Part shown: piece by piece, positions 1 to 11,944 of the stretch
Layout: the number at the start of each line of letters is the position of its first letter
Position numbering within the stretch: position 1 is the stretch's first letter
Program-made: the position numbers and the translations under genes
Notes under the pieces: model-generated
Told to the model about the DNA's origin: nothing
The model's database searches: none
The model's input: the letters and a program-made list of their open reading frames with translations, nothing else
From: Branchinecta lynchi
Lineage: Eukaryota > Arthropoda > Branchiopoda > Anostraca > Branchinectidae
Assembly: GCA_023053575.1 (NCBI GenBank)
Contig: JAKZAP010000004.1
Span: 434,001 to 498,000, forward strand
Direction of reading: 5' to 3'
DNA length: 64,000 nucleotides

Positions 1-116
1 TGAACGCCAAACTACCAGCAAGGGGGATGAAAGGGCGATCGAGCAAGGACCGCACAGAGTCGAAAAACGCTACCTAACACTAAACGGTGAACATCGCCGG
101 TGGTTGGAAACGGAAC

Positions 117-815
117 TTAAAGCACAATGGACACTTCTAATGCTTTACTTTGTATTAAATGCTTCACGAATAAACATTTGCGACTGCCTTTAGAAGGCGC
201 TACGAAAATCGGACGTTTTCTTGTTATCCCTGGTGTTTACCTCTCTGGCATTTCGGCGATCCAAATCTTAGGAGCTGGGATATCGTGGCAGGAAATTCAA
301 AAACTCCCAGCAATGCTTGATAGAAAAGGTGATGCAGTTTACCTGATTGTTCTAGTGTTTCATCAGAAGTTCCATGGCTTAAAGTGCCTATTAAAAGTTT
401 TTCTTTGTGGAATAGTGTTGTGAAGCTTGATTACCTTAATTACCTGAATTCGCACTTCGGAGCGATAAGGTCCAATGGATCCAATGGCTTGCTTTATAAA
501 ATGTACCAGAATATGCAATAAGCTAATAAAAAATAACATAGCTACAAAAATCATTCAAAAACAAATAACCTATTCAAATCTGAATTATACAAGCTGATTT
601 ATGCATAAAATAAAGATCTACTAAGTATTATAAGAAACATCACTTTTATCTTTGTCCAAGCTAGTAAATTGAGCATGTACTGGCACAAAAAGTTACGCTT
701 TGAAATATCAAAGAGGGGAAACTGTGGAAAACGCTGTTGATCTAGGGGGTAAGCATTGTTCCTAGGTTGTTACAGAGCGAGATTGGAGTAGTTTGATGTG
801 CCCATTGAACTTTAA
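117..815 (+). mobile_element. Non-autonomous TTAA-flanked element, copy 1
   Basis: The segment is bounded by TTAA at both ends. Its inner ends are imperfect inverted repeats: the left reads AGCACAATGGACAC and the right, reverse-complemented, reads AGTTCAATGGGCAC. A second copy lies in opposite orientation at 29345-30010. TTAA target sites are typical of piggyBac-like transposons, so a non-autonomous relative is the simplest reading, but no transposase is visible. The small open frames inside (for example 127-423) are not conserved between the two copies and look non-coding. Confidence 0.6.
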
Positions 816-2435
816 AGAAACCGGCCAACAAAACTTCGATCAAAAACGCAACTATCGTAAACCCCTCCGTTCGAGTGTGCAATCGAATGCGCTGAGATAT
901 TTTGACGAAACTTGGCGCAAAGGTCCACAGGCACATATCAAGTTCATAAATAGGCTATTTCGGAATGAAATACCACAACATGAAATATATATTACATCCC
1001 CCTTCGGAGATCCCACCAACACCTTTGGTCTTCTTACTATAGCGGCGTTCGTTCCACTCCGTGCTGTCCCTGGTGGTTTGTCAGCGGTGTCTGGTTCTTC
1101 TCTTGTAACATATTTTTTGGTTCACCGGTGGGTAGTCACCGGTGAACAAAAAAACGGCCTAAATTCTGGGTTTTGCGCAAACCCCGTCAATTGACGAAAA
1201 TCTGCTAACTTCTCGGTAAAGCCGGGCTCCCGAGCAGGTTCTGGTTCGTCCGCTACCAATAGTTCAAAAACGGGTTATAAGACTGGTGAGTAGTCACCGG
1301 TGGATGGAAAAACGCCTTATAAGAATAAGCGGAGACCACCGGTGAGAACTCTCGTGACAAAGAACACAGCTTATATAGGCGTCAAGTCCTCGGAGGTAAG
1401 TAATGCTCAATAAGAGGGCACACGAATAACTAGCGACTTTACTGACGCAGATTGAGCCTCTTTCATTCATTCATTCATTCATTTATTCGTACTAGTAAGA
1501 CTACATAACATAAATATAAAGCAAAAAACAAGACCCCCTGAAGCTGTTTCAAACTCCTGAGCAAATGCCCACTTTCTCTCTAGTGAGTCACAGCAATGTG
1601 ACTACCCACTTGCCGACTTACACATTTTCAAGTTGGCTTTTTCTGAATTACGAAGCAAAACGGGCAAGTGCCGTTTTATGTGATGTTGTAAATTATATAT
1701 ATAAGCAAGAGTTTCCATGTTTCGAGATCAATCTAAGATAAGCTGATTATCCGGTATCATTCTGAAAGATCTAAATTTGCTCCAAAGGTTGCTATTGCAC
1801 GATGCTGGGATGTGGACAGGGATATAGTAAACTTGTATAGATCATTCAGAAAAAACTTAAAATTCATCTCTTATGGGCATAAATAGTGATGATTGTTATC
1901 TCTTTACAACTGTATTATTATTTATTTATTTCGATTTCTGGGTCTGGTCGTAACATTTAGATCTAAAATTCAAAATTTAAGTCTGTTCATTATTGTTTAG
2001 TTTGCAAACTAGTTCTTGCTTTCACATTCGGTTTAGGCCTAGTAAGAGTGTTCCTCTCTATAAGCCTAGCCAACTATATATTGATCTAGTGTACAAATAA
2101 AACGAACTTGAACATGAACTTGGCGGCAGTAGCCATATAGTCAACATGTGAATTACTTATCTTTGAATTAACGTCAAGTTGAAATCCAGTGAGTAATAAG
2201 AGGTATTAATAAATTTAGTACACTGTAACATTAGTTTGCGTGGACTCGAATAACCTAGATGATAGACCCCGTCAGCCTCCTTCACGCTAGTGGAACCTTA
2301 CAAACACCCCTATCTTTACCCGGTGTTACACAACCAATCAAGTATTGCATGTCAGCAGTACAAGCACGTCCCTGACCAACGACTACACTTCCATTCGTCC
2401 CTACCCATTCTTCTCAATACTAGCAAATTAGAAAA
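816..2435. other. Gene-free AT-rich stretch with CACCGGTG motifs and (CATT)n
   Basis: No exon or known domain was recognised. Between about 1120 and 1345 the palindrome CACCGGTG recurs several times beside similar flanks (TAGTCACCGGTG), suggesting a decayed palindromic repeat. A short (CATT)n microsatellite lies near 1463-1485. The rest is AT-rich intergenic or intronic sequence. Confidence 0.4.
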
Positions 2436-3526
2436 CGTTTCGATTGGATCCGGAATTTTTTATATTTATCGGACTTCTTGATCCAGACAAAGGGGTCTTG
2501 TAGATTTTTCGGTCTTCGCCAGACTCCTTCAACATTTTACTATTTATACCTGATCAACTTCTTGAAATACCCAAAATTGATGCTGTGGTGGTGTTTTATT
2601 GACAAGTTACGGCCAAACGGCTAATCGTCTGAGAAAACCATATTCAGATATGGATCCATCATGTACCCCTGTATCTCATCTCTAATCAGCTTTAGAAAAG
2701 TTTTTACTTTTACAAAATTCCTTGTTTTAAATGTATTCCGGCCGGAAAATGGAGTTCAGTTCCGCAGCCAATATGTCCAACGCTGAATCGAAGCCTAGCA
2801 GCTCTAAGCTGGTGACACCGAGAGCGAGAGGAAAACCAAGAACCACGCGATCTGCAGTGTAATAACGGTTAGGCTAAACTTCTCTGTGCTACTTTGAGAC
2901 TTACCAACTTCGCAATAAACAATTTCAGAAGTCGACCAAAAATGTACCTTTTCGAGTCTACCAAATATCCGGGTCTTGGCAAATTTTGGCGGAATTTTTT
3001 CTCTGACAGGAAAATAATATTCTGATTGACTCAGGAATTAACTTATTTTTACCGATTTCCGTTTTTCACCAGATTCCGGGCTACCTACTAGTCCGGCGAG
3101 GAAATTGGTCTCAAATCTGGATTCAGAATGTTTTCTCTCTTTATCTCGACTTAATCACTGGATTTCCATACTTCCTGCCTTACTTCTGCCCCAGTTCTGC
3201 CGGTTTTGGTCGGATTCCGGGCGAACTGTTTGTCAGGCGAGAAAATAGTTTTCCTAAACAGATTCAGCTTGTCTCCGTACCCCTAGATCGAATATCTCAT
3301 TAGCTTAAAAAAAAAATATTCGCCCCTTGATTTTAACCCCCATCCCTAAATCTAGGGCTACGGAACCCATGTAACAACTTGACCTGCACTTTGACCCAAA
3401 GGATCTTCACACCAAGTTTGAACTAAATATATCGACGCCTTTGAGAGCTATCCTGCTAGCTGACGGACGGACAATCTTCACGATATCATAGGTATCCCCC
3501 TTACTGACGTTTTTGGATCCCAAAAA
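2436..3526 (-). repeat. Repeat family B, decayed full-length copy
   Basis: In reverse orientation this copy has both ends of family B: a GGATCC-containing end near 2440 and TTTTTGGATCCCAAAAA near 3515-3526. Inside are diverged units with the family phrase TTCCGG, GCCGGATTCCGGGCGAACT and TTGTCC. It is more decayed than the copy at 48407-49678. No protein-coding frame belongs to it. Confidence 0.65.
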
Positions 3527-3761
3527 GCAACAGCTTGGTCCAGTCCTTGTCTATCTGTTGTCTGTTTTTTTTTTTTTTTCTCTCTCTCTTCATATTCCTA
3601 TGGTAAGGTAACGCAAGGTACAATTTGATTAAAAATGGAAATAGCTCTATTACTAAAATAAATTCAAATGAACGACAGGTTCAACAGCATTCTGGGGTGA
3701 GCTGAAGTAAATAAATAAATTTTGCGATTACTGTCAATAGCCTATAAAATTAAACTTAGAA

Positions 3762-4044
3762 CGTGTTCCACCCTACTTACCCTAGTCACTGCGCATGACA
3801 CGAAATCTTGCTTTTTGCCAGCAAGGCTGGACGATTTTTCTATTTTGCAGCAGAATATCGGGCCACGGGCGATCCGACCAATCACGTTACACAGATATGT
3901 AGTTACAACGCTTACTATGCTCCATAGCATGGTAAGCAAATGGTTGCTATTTCGAGAAGGTTGGAACGGTCAGCGTAGTAACTTTTTACGATGTTGGAAC
4001 GAAATAGTAACTAATACTTACTATTGTTAGAAGGGTGGAACACG
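3762..4044. mobile_element. MITE with GTGTTCCACCCT terminal inverted repeats
   Basis: The left end CGTGTTCCACCCT is matched in inverse by AGGGTGGAACACG at the right end, bounding 283 bp with partial internal palindromes. No transposase is encoded. It lies just downstream of the TRNT1 exon at 4097-4215. A clear target-site duplication was not found, so the superfamily is left open. Confidence 0.55.
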
Positions 4045-4096
4045 CTCTTAAAGCACACGATCACGAAAAACCAGATACAAGAAATGGAACACTTAC

Positions 4097-4215
4097 ATCG
4101 TCGAGGTGGTGCATGAGAGAGCAGAGGAGGGTAATAGGATGAAGGACCAAGTTTCTCTCTTGGCAACGCTGCCGTACCCGGTCAAACTCTTCCAAGTTCG
4201 GCATTTCACAAAGAC
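4097..4215 (-). CDS. TRNT1: TRNT1 exon: start of C-terminal domain
   Basis: This 119-nt exon is bounded by a TTTTAG acceptor and a GTAAGT donor on the minus strand. It encodes LCEMPNLEEFDRV and a following HPITLLCSLMHHLDD, matching the human TRNT1 segment just after the tyrosine-isoleucine-glycine that ends the preceding domain. The previous exon ends in phase 1 with a G, and the joined codon restores the conserved Tyr-Val-Gly-Leu junction. The remaining C-terminal region (roughly the last 130 residues in vertebrate enzymes) was not found at lower coordinates; it probably lies outside the window or in exons I did not recognise. Confidence 0.88.
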
Positions 4216-4471
4216 CTAAAACGATGAAATGTTCCTGACAGAGTGAGGTCTGCACCCTTGCTACTAGCTTCCTGTAGACCTTAATAATAATAATAAAATA
4301 AAGAAAAGGCTCAGTCCCTGACCCGTGTTCGTTTATCCATTGTCAACCGACACTGAACTAATTTTCTTTGTAACCCGTCTACATAGAGACGGAATACGGT
4401 AAAAAAATGAAAAAAGTGTCGAAAAGATAGTCCAAGAGTGGATCTCTGCAGAACTGCTACACAAGAAAAAA

Positions 4472-6374
4472 CAAGAGCTACGAGCTCATATGGCACTTGT
4501 TACGAGTAAGCACGGCTCGGTTATGTCAATGATATATCTAGTGTTTGCTAGGTGTCTTCCCACCAAGTTTCATCTCGATCCATCCACTCTTACCGTTTTC
4601 CAATATTTCCGGTTCTCCCCTCCAGCTCCGCCCAAAAGTCACCGGACCCGGTCCGGATTTTAAGTGGGTCGTCTGAGGCATGAGGTCTTTCCAAATATCA
4701 AGTTTCATCGAGATCCGGTCACCCGTTCAAAAGTTATAAATACCTCAAGATTCCGGATTCCCCCTCCCTCCACTCCCCCGACAGTGCCCGAATCGGCTCG
4801 GTCATGTCAATGATGTATCTAGTGTTTGCTAGGTGTCTTCCCACCAAGTTTCATCTCGATCCCTCCACTCATAGCGTTTCCCAAGATTTCCGGTTGCCCC
4901 CTCCAGCTCCCCCAAAAGTCACCGGATCCGGTCCGGATTTTTAGTGGGTCGTCTGAGGCATGAGGCCTTTCCAAATATCAAGTTCCATCGAGATCCGATC
5001 ACCCGTTCAAAAGTTATAAATACCTCAAGATTCCGGATTCCCCCTGCTTCCACTCCCCCCACAGTGCCCGAATTGGCTCGGTTATGTCAATGATGTATCT
5101 AGTATATGCTAGGTGTCTGCACACCAAGTTTCATCTCGATCCCTCCACTCATAGCGGTTCCCAAGATTTCCGGTTGCCCCCTCCAGCTCCCCCCAAAAGT
5201 CACCGGATCCGGTCCGAATTTTAAGTGGGTCGTCTGAGGCATGAGGTCGTTCCAAATATCAAGTTTCATCGAGATCCGGTCACCCGTTCAAAAGTTATAA
5301 ATTCCTCAAGATTCCGGATTCCCCCTCCTCCACTCCCCGGACAGTGCCCGAATCGGTTCGGTCATGTCAATGATGTATCTAGTGTTTGCTAGGTGTCTTC
5401 CCACCAAGTTTCATCTCGACCCCTCCACTCATAGCATTTCCCAAGATTTCCGGTTGCCTCCTCCAGCTCCCCCCAAAAGTCACCGGATCCGGTCCAGATT
5501 ATAAGTGAGTCGTCTGAGGTATGAGGTCTTTCCAAATATCAAGTTCCATCGAGATCCGATCACCCGTTCAAAGGTTATAAATACCTCAAGATTCCGGATT
5601 CCCCCTCCCTCCACTCCCCCCACAGTACCCGAATCGGCTCGGTTATGTCAATGATGTATCTAGTGTTTGCTAGGTGTCTTCCCACCAAGTTTCATCTCGA
5701 TCCCTCCACTCATAGCGTTTCCCAAGATTTCCGGTTGCCCCCTCCAGCTCCCCCCAAAAGTCACCGGATCCGGTCCGGATTTTAAGTAGGTCGTCTGAGG
5801 CATGAGGTCTTTCCAAATATCAAGTTCCAACGAGATCCGATCACCCGTTCAAAAGTTATAAATACTTCAAGATTCCGGATTCCCCCTCCCTCCACTCCCC
5901 CCAGAGTGCCCGAATCGGCTCGGTTATGTCAATGATGTATCTAGTGTTTGCTAGGTGTCTTCCCACCAAGTTTCATCTCGATCCCTCCACTCATAGCGTT
6001 TCCCAAGATTTCCGGTTGCCCCCTCCAGCTCCCCCCAAAAGTCACCGGATCCGGTCCGGATTTTAAGTGGGTCGTCTGAGGCATGAGGTCGTTCCAAATA
6101 TCAAGTTTCATCGAGATCCGATCACCCGTTCAAAAGTTAAAAATACCTCAAGATTCCGGATTCCCCCTCCCTCCACTCCCCCCACGGTGCTCGGATCGGG
6201 GAAGTGACTATTTCCAACTTAATCATTTGGGGTCCCTGATACGCCTGCCAAGTTTTATCGTTCTAGCTTATGTGGAAGTGCCCGAACTAGCAAAACCTGG
6301 ACAGACCGACAGACCGACGGACGGACAGAAATTGCGATCGCTATATGGCACTTGGCCGAAGGGCAAGTGCCATA
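4472..6374 (+). repeat. Repeat family A element with six 281-bp units
   Basis: The left end is CAAGAGCTACGAGCTC followed by ATATGGCACTTG. The right end carries ATATGGCACTTG in a hairpin with CAAGTGCCATA. Between them are six tandem units starting near 4520, 4801, 5081, 5361, 5642 and 5923. Each unit contains two related half-units of about 134 and 146 bp, both with an AAGTTYCATC...GATCC box followed by TTCCGG and a C-rich tract. Short open frames across the array are by-products of its periodicity. The element lies in a TRNT1 intron. Confidence 0.85.
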
Positions 6375-6751
6375 AAAAAACCCTGGTAGGTCAACGATTT
6401 ATACGGGTCATGAAATACATAAAATAACACTTAATATATACAATTAATTATATCGAGTCAAAATGCTTCATTGTCTCTTTTTCCTTATATTTTCAGGGTT
6501 GCGATGACGGGTGAAATATGGCACGAACGACTTTGTGTAGCGTTGACTTGATTTTGTCGGTGGTGGTTGATGGAGTGGATCGAGTCCCTTAAAGTTTTTC
6601 GGGTTTCATAGGTATCCCGTAACATATGTTTTGGGACCCCAAAAAGCGATCTCTCAATTTTCTGAATCTATACAAAATAAGCTTTGTGCCAGGTACTTTC
6701 TGAAACAACCTGGCATTAAGTTTTTTTTCGAATTACCTAAGTATTTCTTTT

Positions 6752-8513
6752 TATGGCACTTGAGCTTACTCAAGTGCCATATAGCGATTGTAATTTCTGT
6801 CCGTCAGTCGGTCTGTCGGTCTGTCGGTCCCGGTTTTGCTAGTTCGGGCACTTCCAGATAAGCTAGGACGATGAAACTTGGTAGGCATATCAGGAACTGG
6901 ACCAGAATAAATTAGAAATACTCGCTTCCCCGATCCGACCATCTGGAGGGGAGTGGAGGGAGGGGGAATCCGGAAAAATGAGGAAAAATGAGATATTTTT
7001 AGCTTACGAACGGGTTATCGGATCTTAATGAAACTTGATATATGGAAGGAACTCGTGTCTCAGACCCTCCATTTTAAATCCAAACCGGATCCGGTGACAT
7101 TGGGGGGAGTTGGAGGGGGAAACCGGAAATCTTGAAAAACACTTAGAGTGGAGGGATCCGGATGAAACTTGGTGGAAAGTACAAGCACAAGTCCGAGATA
7201 CATGGCTGATATAACCGGAACGGATCCGCTCACTTTGGGGGAGTTGGGGGGGGGGAGAAGTCCGAATTTGTAGTGATCCCGCGAGTTCCGTGCTTCCTGA
7301 TGTGCTGGGACGATGGAAATTGACAGGCATCTCTGGGACCCGACCAGATTAAATAGGAAATCGTCAATTCCCCGATTCGACCATCTGGGGGGGGGGGAGT
7401 GGAGGGAGGGGGAAGCCAAAATTTGAGGTATTTTTATCTTGCGAACGAGTCATCGGATCTTGATGAAATTTTATATTTAGGATGACCTCGTGTCTCAGAT
7501 GTCCCACTATAAATCCGGACCGGATCCGATGACACTGGGGGGAGTTGGAGGAGGGAACCGGAAATCTTGAGAAACGCTTAGAGTGGAGGGATCGGGATGA
7601 AACTTGGTGGGAAGAACAAGCACAAGTCCTAGATACGTCATTGATATAAGCGGACCAGATCCAGGCACTCTGGGGGAGTTGGGGGGGGGGGTCCGGATTT
7701 CTAGCGATCCCGCGAGTTTGGCATACTTCCTGATGTGCTAGGGCGATGAAACTTGGCAGGTATGTCAGGGACCCGAACAGGTTCACTTGAGAACAGCCGT
7801 TTCCCCAATCCGACCATACTGGGGGGAGTGGATGGATGGGGAGTCCGGAATCTAGTGGCGTGTATAACTTTTGAACGGGTGATCGGATCTTGATGAAATT
7901 TTATATTCAGGATGACCTCGTGTCTCAGACATCTCACTTTAAATCCGGGCCGGATCCGATGACACTGGGGGGAGTTGGAGGAGGGAACCGGAAATTTTGA
8001 GTAACGCTTAGAGTGGAGGGATCGGGATGAAACTTGGTGGGAAAAACAAGCACAAGTCCTAGACACGTCATTGACATAACCGGACCGGATCAGGGCACTG
8101 TGGGGGAGTTGGGGTCGGGGTCCGGATTTCTAGCGATCCCGCGAGTTCGGCATACTTTCTGATGTCCTAGGGCGATGAAACTTGGCAGGTCTGTCAGGGA
8201 TCCGAACATATTGACTTGAGAACAGCCGTTTCCCCGACCCGACCATCGTGGGGGGAGTGGGTGGATGGGGAGTCCGGAATCTAGTGGCGTGCATAACTTT
8301 TGAACGGGTGATCGGATTTGAATGAAACTTGTCTGGTGAGCTATCGCCTCGGACGTTCAGTGTCACGTCCGGGTCGGGTCCGATACCTGTGGGGATGGAG
8401 GGGGGGGGACTCGAGAAACTCTAAAAGCAGAGGGATTGGGACGAAACTTAATGGATAACAAGCATTAGGCCTAGATGAAATTGAAGGAACCAAATGGTTT
8501 TGGGGCTCTGTGG
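6752..8513 (-). repeat. Repeat family A, inverted long-arm type, truncated
   Basis: This minus-strand copy begins with the terminal hairpin (TATGGCACTTGAGC and CTCAAGTGCCATA) and runs through diverged roughly 140-bp modules. It lacks the homogeneous 281-bp array and closely matches the plus-strand copy that the Polinton splits (35701-37555 and 45854-46714). It ends abruptly near 8513 in a 29-bp direct duplication next to a LINE fragment. With the copy at 4472-6374 it forms a tail-to-tail inverted pair inside a TRNT1 intron. Confidence 0.8.
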
Positions 8514-8566
8514 GGAACACCTCGTAATTATAATACGAGTGGGGAACACCTCGTAATTATAATACC
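8510..8566. repeat. 29-bp direct duplication at repeat/LINE junction
   Basis: GTGGGGAACACCTCGTAATT starts at 8510 and again at 8539, giving a near-perfect 29-bp period. The first copy begins in family A sequence; the second runs into LINE sequence. It marks the break between the two elements. Confidence 0.75.
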
Positions 8567-9953
8567 CGGACTGTTTTCTTCTCGCTTAAGCGAGAAGAAA
8601 TCATCCAGTTTCGCACCGAAACTTTTTTGGAGCTGGGTATCAGGAGCCGAAAATTCATTTTTATAATGTTGAATCCAATCATCACGAGATATTGAAGACG
8701 TTGTTTCGCGGGACGTTTCTTTAGCCAACGAAGACCAAAGCTTATTCGGCTGGGTACGGACAGCCTGAGAAGAAGAAAGAATAATAGCACTGCGGTGTAG
8801 TGAAAGCTCTTTCGCGAATTTCCGCTTACTGTGAATTCGAAGCTTATTCACCCAACCGTCTCGTGAACAGCCAGCTTCACGCCAAACCGAAAGCCAAAAT
8901 TTTGCCGAATTACACGCGTTCTGTAGATTAACATTAGCAGACCAGCCTGGCACTTCGGTACCAGGCCTCACCCTTCTAGACGGCACAGCTTTCTGTTCTG
9001 CGAGACGTAATGAGTGCACAAGCTCACTACAATAAATATTCAACCGAACCCGCGATTCCGCCGGATATTTCTTTGAACTATCCATCAGCAGATCAAAAGG
9101 AACACGAATTTTTGAGGCAACTTCATCACAAGTCGACTGAAATGAGCTCAAAGCCGCGCGTTTCCAATCACAAACAAAATATGGACGCTTCTGGAGGCGT
9201 TCAGGAGGAGGAGAAGCACTAACATTCACACCAATACTAAAAAACAAAGGAAAGTGGTCTGATGTAAAATTCGAATCAGAAACAAGAACCTCACTCGATG
9301 TAACTGATCGAGTGTGCATAACGTGATCTAGGTTTGACATACTTCCCGAGTTATGGATGTATGAAAAATCATTGTTCTTAGAAGCGAGTATAAACTCACC
9401 ACCTAACATAGCAAGTAACATATTAGCACGATTAGTTTCTCGATTAGAGTTCACGATTATAGTTGTTGCTGCTCAGGTTTTCAAGATCACAATTAAAGTC
9501 GCCAGTTATCAGACACGAAAGTCCATGCTTTTTTATTTTATCAATACACTTCGAGAGCCTTGCAACACTAATGGCAAACAGTCTATCTGAACGATCATCA
9601 CGATAGTCTGTAGGGAGGTACACATTCACGACCACCATATCATGGACTCTGACAGCAAGAAAGTCTAATGCCAAATCAAACACAGAAGAGGATACAGAGG
9701 ATCTGGTGTAAGTTGCAAGGCCGCCGGATGGCCGGCCGTGAGTGCGAGAGCGTTTGGCTGCGACCGTAAAAACCTGATGGTTTGGTGACAGGTTCAATAA
9801 AGTAAGGCTGAGGGAGGTTGCAAAATGTTCCTGCACACACACAATATCACACCTTGAAAGAAGGTGCTCGAGAAAAACAGACCGGTTAAGGAGGTTTCCA
9901 TTTAAATTCCACGCTACAACTGCATCCTTAGCGCGGGCGGGTTCTAGATTCAT
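8566..9953 (-). pseudogene. LINE ORF2 fragment: APE endonuclease, frameshifted, no RT
   Basis: The frame starts at 9953, where ATGA overlaps the ORF1 stop, a common LINE ORF arrangement. It encodes an apurinic-type endonuclease. Visible motifs are VVAWNLNG near the N-terminus, VCVQEHF, YLPTDYR and LITGDFNCD; after a frameshift near 9450, SNLDHVMH and TSDHFPLFF follow. The shift sits at a short imperfect duplication around TAATCG. After the endonuclease comes about 200 residues of linker, and then the sequence ends near 8566 before any reverse transcriptase. This is a dead copy lacking its 3' part, unlike the usual 5' truncation of LINEs. Confidence 0.85.
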
Positions 9954-11110
9954 TTTGGTAGGGGTTTAGCATTGTTTGTCGCCTTATTAGCTGGACACCT
10001 TACATTGTAGCATGTGCGGCCTTTCTTTTTGCATAAGAGGCAGAACATGTCTTTAGTGCACATATTGTCCTTCGTGGAGGTGTGGTCAGAAGCACCACAG
10101 CGACCACATATAGGCATCAATAAGCAATCGGCCGCTATGTGACCGACTCCGTGACAGGAATAACATCTTTTCGGGAGAAATTTGAACTCTTCAGCAGGCA
10201 GCTTCTCATAACCGATCCGGACTGAGACTGCAAGAAAGTCTTTGAGATCCTTACTGGTCCCGAAATACAGCTTGAACACTTTGGAGCGCTCAAAGTTACC
10301 GATTTCTATTGCCTTTGATGCACTTGGAACAAGGGATTCTACATCGGTATGAGTCATAGTAGGCGGAACCTGTTTCAAAACGGCAATAAACAGTTTCTCT
10401 TTGAGCATGGCAGAAACCTCAGGCTTACTAACTTTCATTTTCTCGACGATCTTTTCAGCAGATGATCTGGATTTGACATACAGTTTCCAGTCCTGTTTCA
10501 ACTTTCTTAACTCACTTATTTCGGCCGAGTCGGGGCAGACGCTGTCCAAAAACTGCTTACGAGCATCGGGATTATCGAGAGATTTTGGCATTTTGAGAAC
10601 AACGGCATAGGATGGCTGGGGATTGACAGCTACTGAATTAGCGGGGCATGGGGCACTACTTGCCGAAGGGCAGCAGAGGCTCTGAGCTTTAGCTGTTGAC
10701 ACAAAGTTCTTGAATTCTAGGCATAAATCGTTTACCTTGCGGGTTAGCGCAGCGCTTGCCTCGCCGGGAATTGTAGGGACTTCATCTGGTTCATATATAA
10801 CGAACTTCGGCAGGGCCACTGAATTCTTGTCACAATAGTCAAGAACTTTCAAAATATCCGCAAATGTATCAGCAACTTTCTGCCTTTCGGTTGGCCGAGT
10901 AGCATAACTCGCCACAGACCAAATCGTTTTCTTCGCTTCGCTCACCAAATCTTCGGCGAAAAAATCGCAACCAGTTTTGATGATATCGGTATTTGCATTT
11001 CCTTTTGATTTCGCCCGCACGGCAAAATTCAGTACAGCGTTCTGTACTAGTCTATTCGGCTGCATCGCGTGAAATGAATTCAGTTCAGTAGCGTGTGGGC
11101 GGAGCCACAA
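9950..11110 (-). CDS. LINE ORF1 (gag-like, zinc knuckles)
   Basis: This is an intact 386-codon frame. Its last 70 residues hold three cysteine clusters: CYSCHGVGHIAADC (a CX2CX4HX4C knuckle), CGRCGASDH with a later Cys, and CLLCKKKGRTC with a later Cys. Such C-terminal knuckles mark the RNA-binding ORF1 proteins of Jockey/I/CR1-group LINEs. The stop overlaps the endonuclease start by four bases. It lies antisense or sense within the TRNT1 intron system and is a transposon protein, not a host gene. The exact clade cannot be set without the reverse transcriptase. Confidence 0.82.
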   Translation of the reverse strand: MWLRPHATELNSFHAMQPNRLVQNAVLNFAVRAKSKGNANTDIIKTGCDFFAEDLVSEAKKTIWSVASYATRPTERQKVADTFADILKVLDYCDKNSVALPKFVIYEPDEVPTIPGEASAALTRKVNDLCLEFKNFVSTAKAQSLCCPSASSAPCPANSVAVNPQPSYAVVLKMPKSLDNPDARKQFLDSVCPDSAEISELRKLKQDWKLYVKSRSSAEKIVEKMKVSKPEVSAMLKEKLFIAVLKQVPPTMTHTDVESLVPSASKAIEIGNFERSKVFKLYFGTSKDLKDFLAVSVRIGYEKLPAEEFKFLPKRCYSCHGVGHIAADCLLMPICGRCGASDHTSTKDNMCTKDMFCLLCKKKGRTCYNVRCPANKATNNAKPLPK

Positions 11111-11262
11111 AACGTGACATCAGAGGTAGTCCAGAGATCGTTGGCCGGAGAGAAAAGCGATGGTTCGTCGTCAGGTTTGATTTTATGATATAACTGAGAG
11201 ATGTTAACTGCTCGAGAGCTGAATGAATACTACACTTGGGCCTACTTAAATATGCGACTTAC

Positions 11263-11456
11263 CAACATACTTGGCGACCCCTAAATCGATGAGCTTGTGG
11301 ACCATCTCAGCGGCAAACCGACCAGACAGAATTTTCCGTAGTTCGACCCAAATCCGTTCACCAGAAATAATCTCCAATCCTTCCGCATTTTCCCGAACTG
11401 CTTCTATAGTTTGGGCGTCGTGGGAGTTTGGACACACGGCGAAACGCCCGTAAAAC
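11263..11456 (-). CDS. TRNT1: TRNT1 exon: ERxxxEL helix region
   Basis: This 194-nt exon has a TTGTCTTAG acceptor and a GTAAGT donor. It encodes FYGRFAVCPNSHDAQTIEA, then ISGERIWVELRKIL, ending at KYVG. The ISGERIWVEL segment is the conserved ERxxxEL motif of class II CCA-adding enzymes, which supports the nucleotide-binding neck. The exon begins in phase 2, completing an Arg codon from the exon at 12959-13085, and ends in phase 1, completed by the exon at 4097-4215. Confidence 0.95.
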
Positions 11457-11496
11457 CTAAGACAATGAATGTTTGGTGACGAATGTTTTGTTACTG

Positions 11497-11944
11497 TTAA
11501 ACGACACCTGAATGAAGAGTACCAAGAATCATCCCTATCTGTATGACTTCCGTTAGCATTGCCTGCAGAAAACCCAATCCAAATACGAAATAGTGTTTCC
11601 AAGCTATAATTGTTGCTCCATTTTGCATCTGTCCTTATTTCAGTGCCGAACAATTTTAGAAATGAACAAATATCTCCAATCAAGCCTTCTTCTGGAATAT
11701 TTTTTAACCAGTTAAGCCCAGATATATATCTAGAAGAAATTCCAATACGATCCGGCCAGCGCTGTACAAGATTTGAATGAATTGCGCTTTTTGTCTTGGA
11801 GTCTGCATGTGAAAACCTCTAGAAATGAACATCCCTTTTTTGAAAACGTCACGCTCAGGAGAAGAATGCTCTCCGTGGCCATGTCTGTAAATGCATTCTC
11901 CATGGTGTGTTCAAGTATGGTTTCATTGTTCAGGTGTCCGTTAA
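11497..11944 (-). mobile_element. TTAA-flanked 448-bp element, copy 1, with ORF remnant
   Basis: TTAA lies at both ends. The inner ends are inverted repeats (ACGACACCTGAATGA at the left; ACACCTGAACAATGA on the opposite strand at the right). A copy of the same length lies at 17750-18197. On the minus strand both copies keep a frame of about 100 codons including LVQRWPDRIGISSRY, LNWLKNIPEEGL and GDICSFLKLFGTEIRTDAKW. It resembles no domain I recognise. It could be a transposase remnant or captured host sequence. The copy lies in the TRNT1 intron, immediately upstream of the exon at 11263-11456. Confidence 0.65.

Noticed and set aside
127..423. A 98-codon open frame near the window start
   Set aside because: The related element at 29345-30010 has indels that break it, so it is not conserved coding sequence.
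1..4096. C-terminal TRNT1 exons downstream of 4097
   Set aside because: No segment resembling the last part of the enzyme was recognised; most of this stretch is repeats.
4472..6374. Family A as a Helitron
   Set aside because: There is a 3' hairpin, but no 5' TC, no 3' CTRR end and no Rep/helicase sequence; the class is left open.
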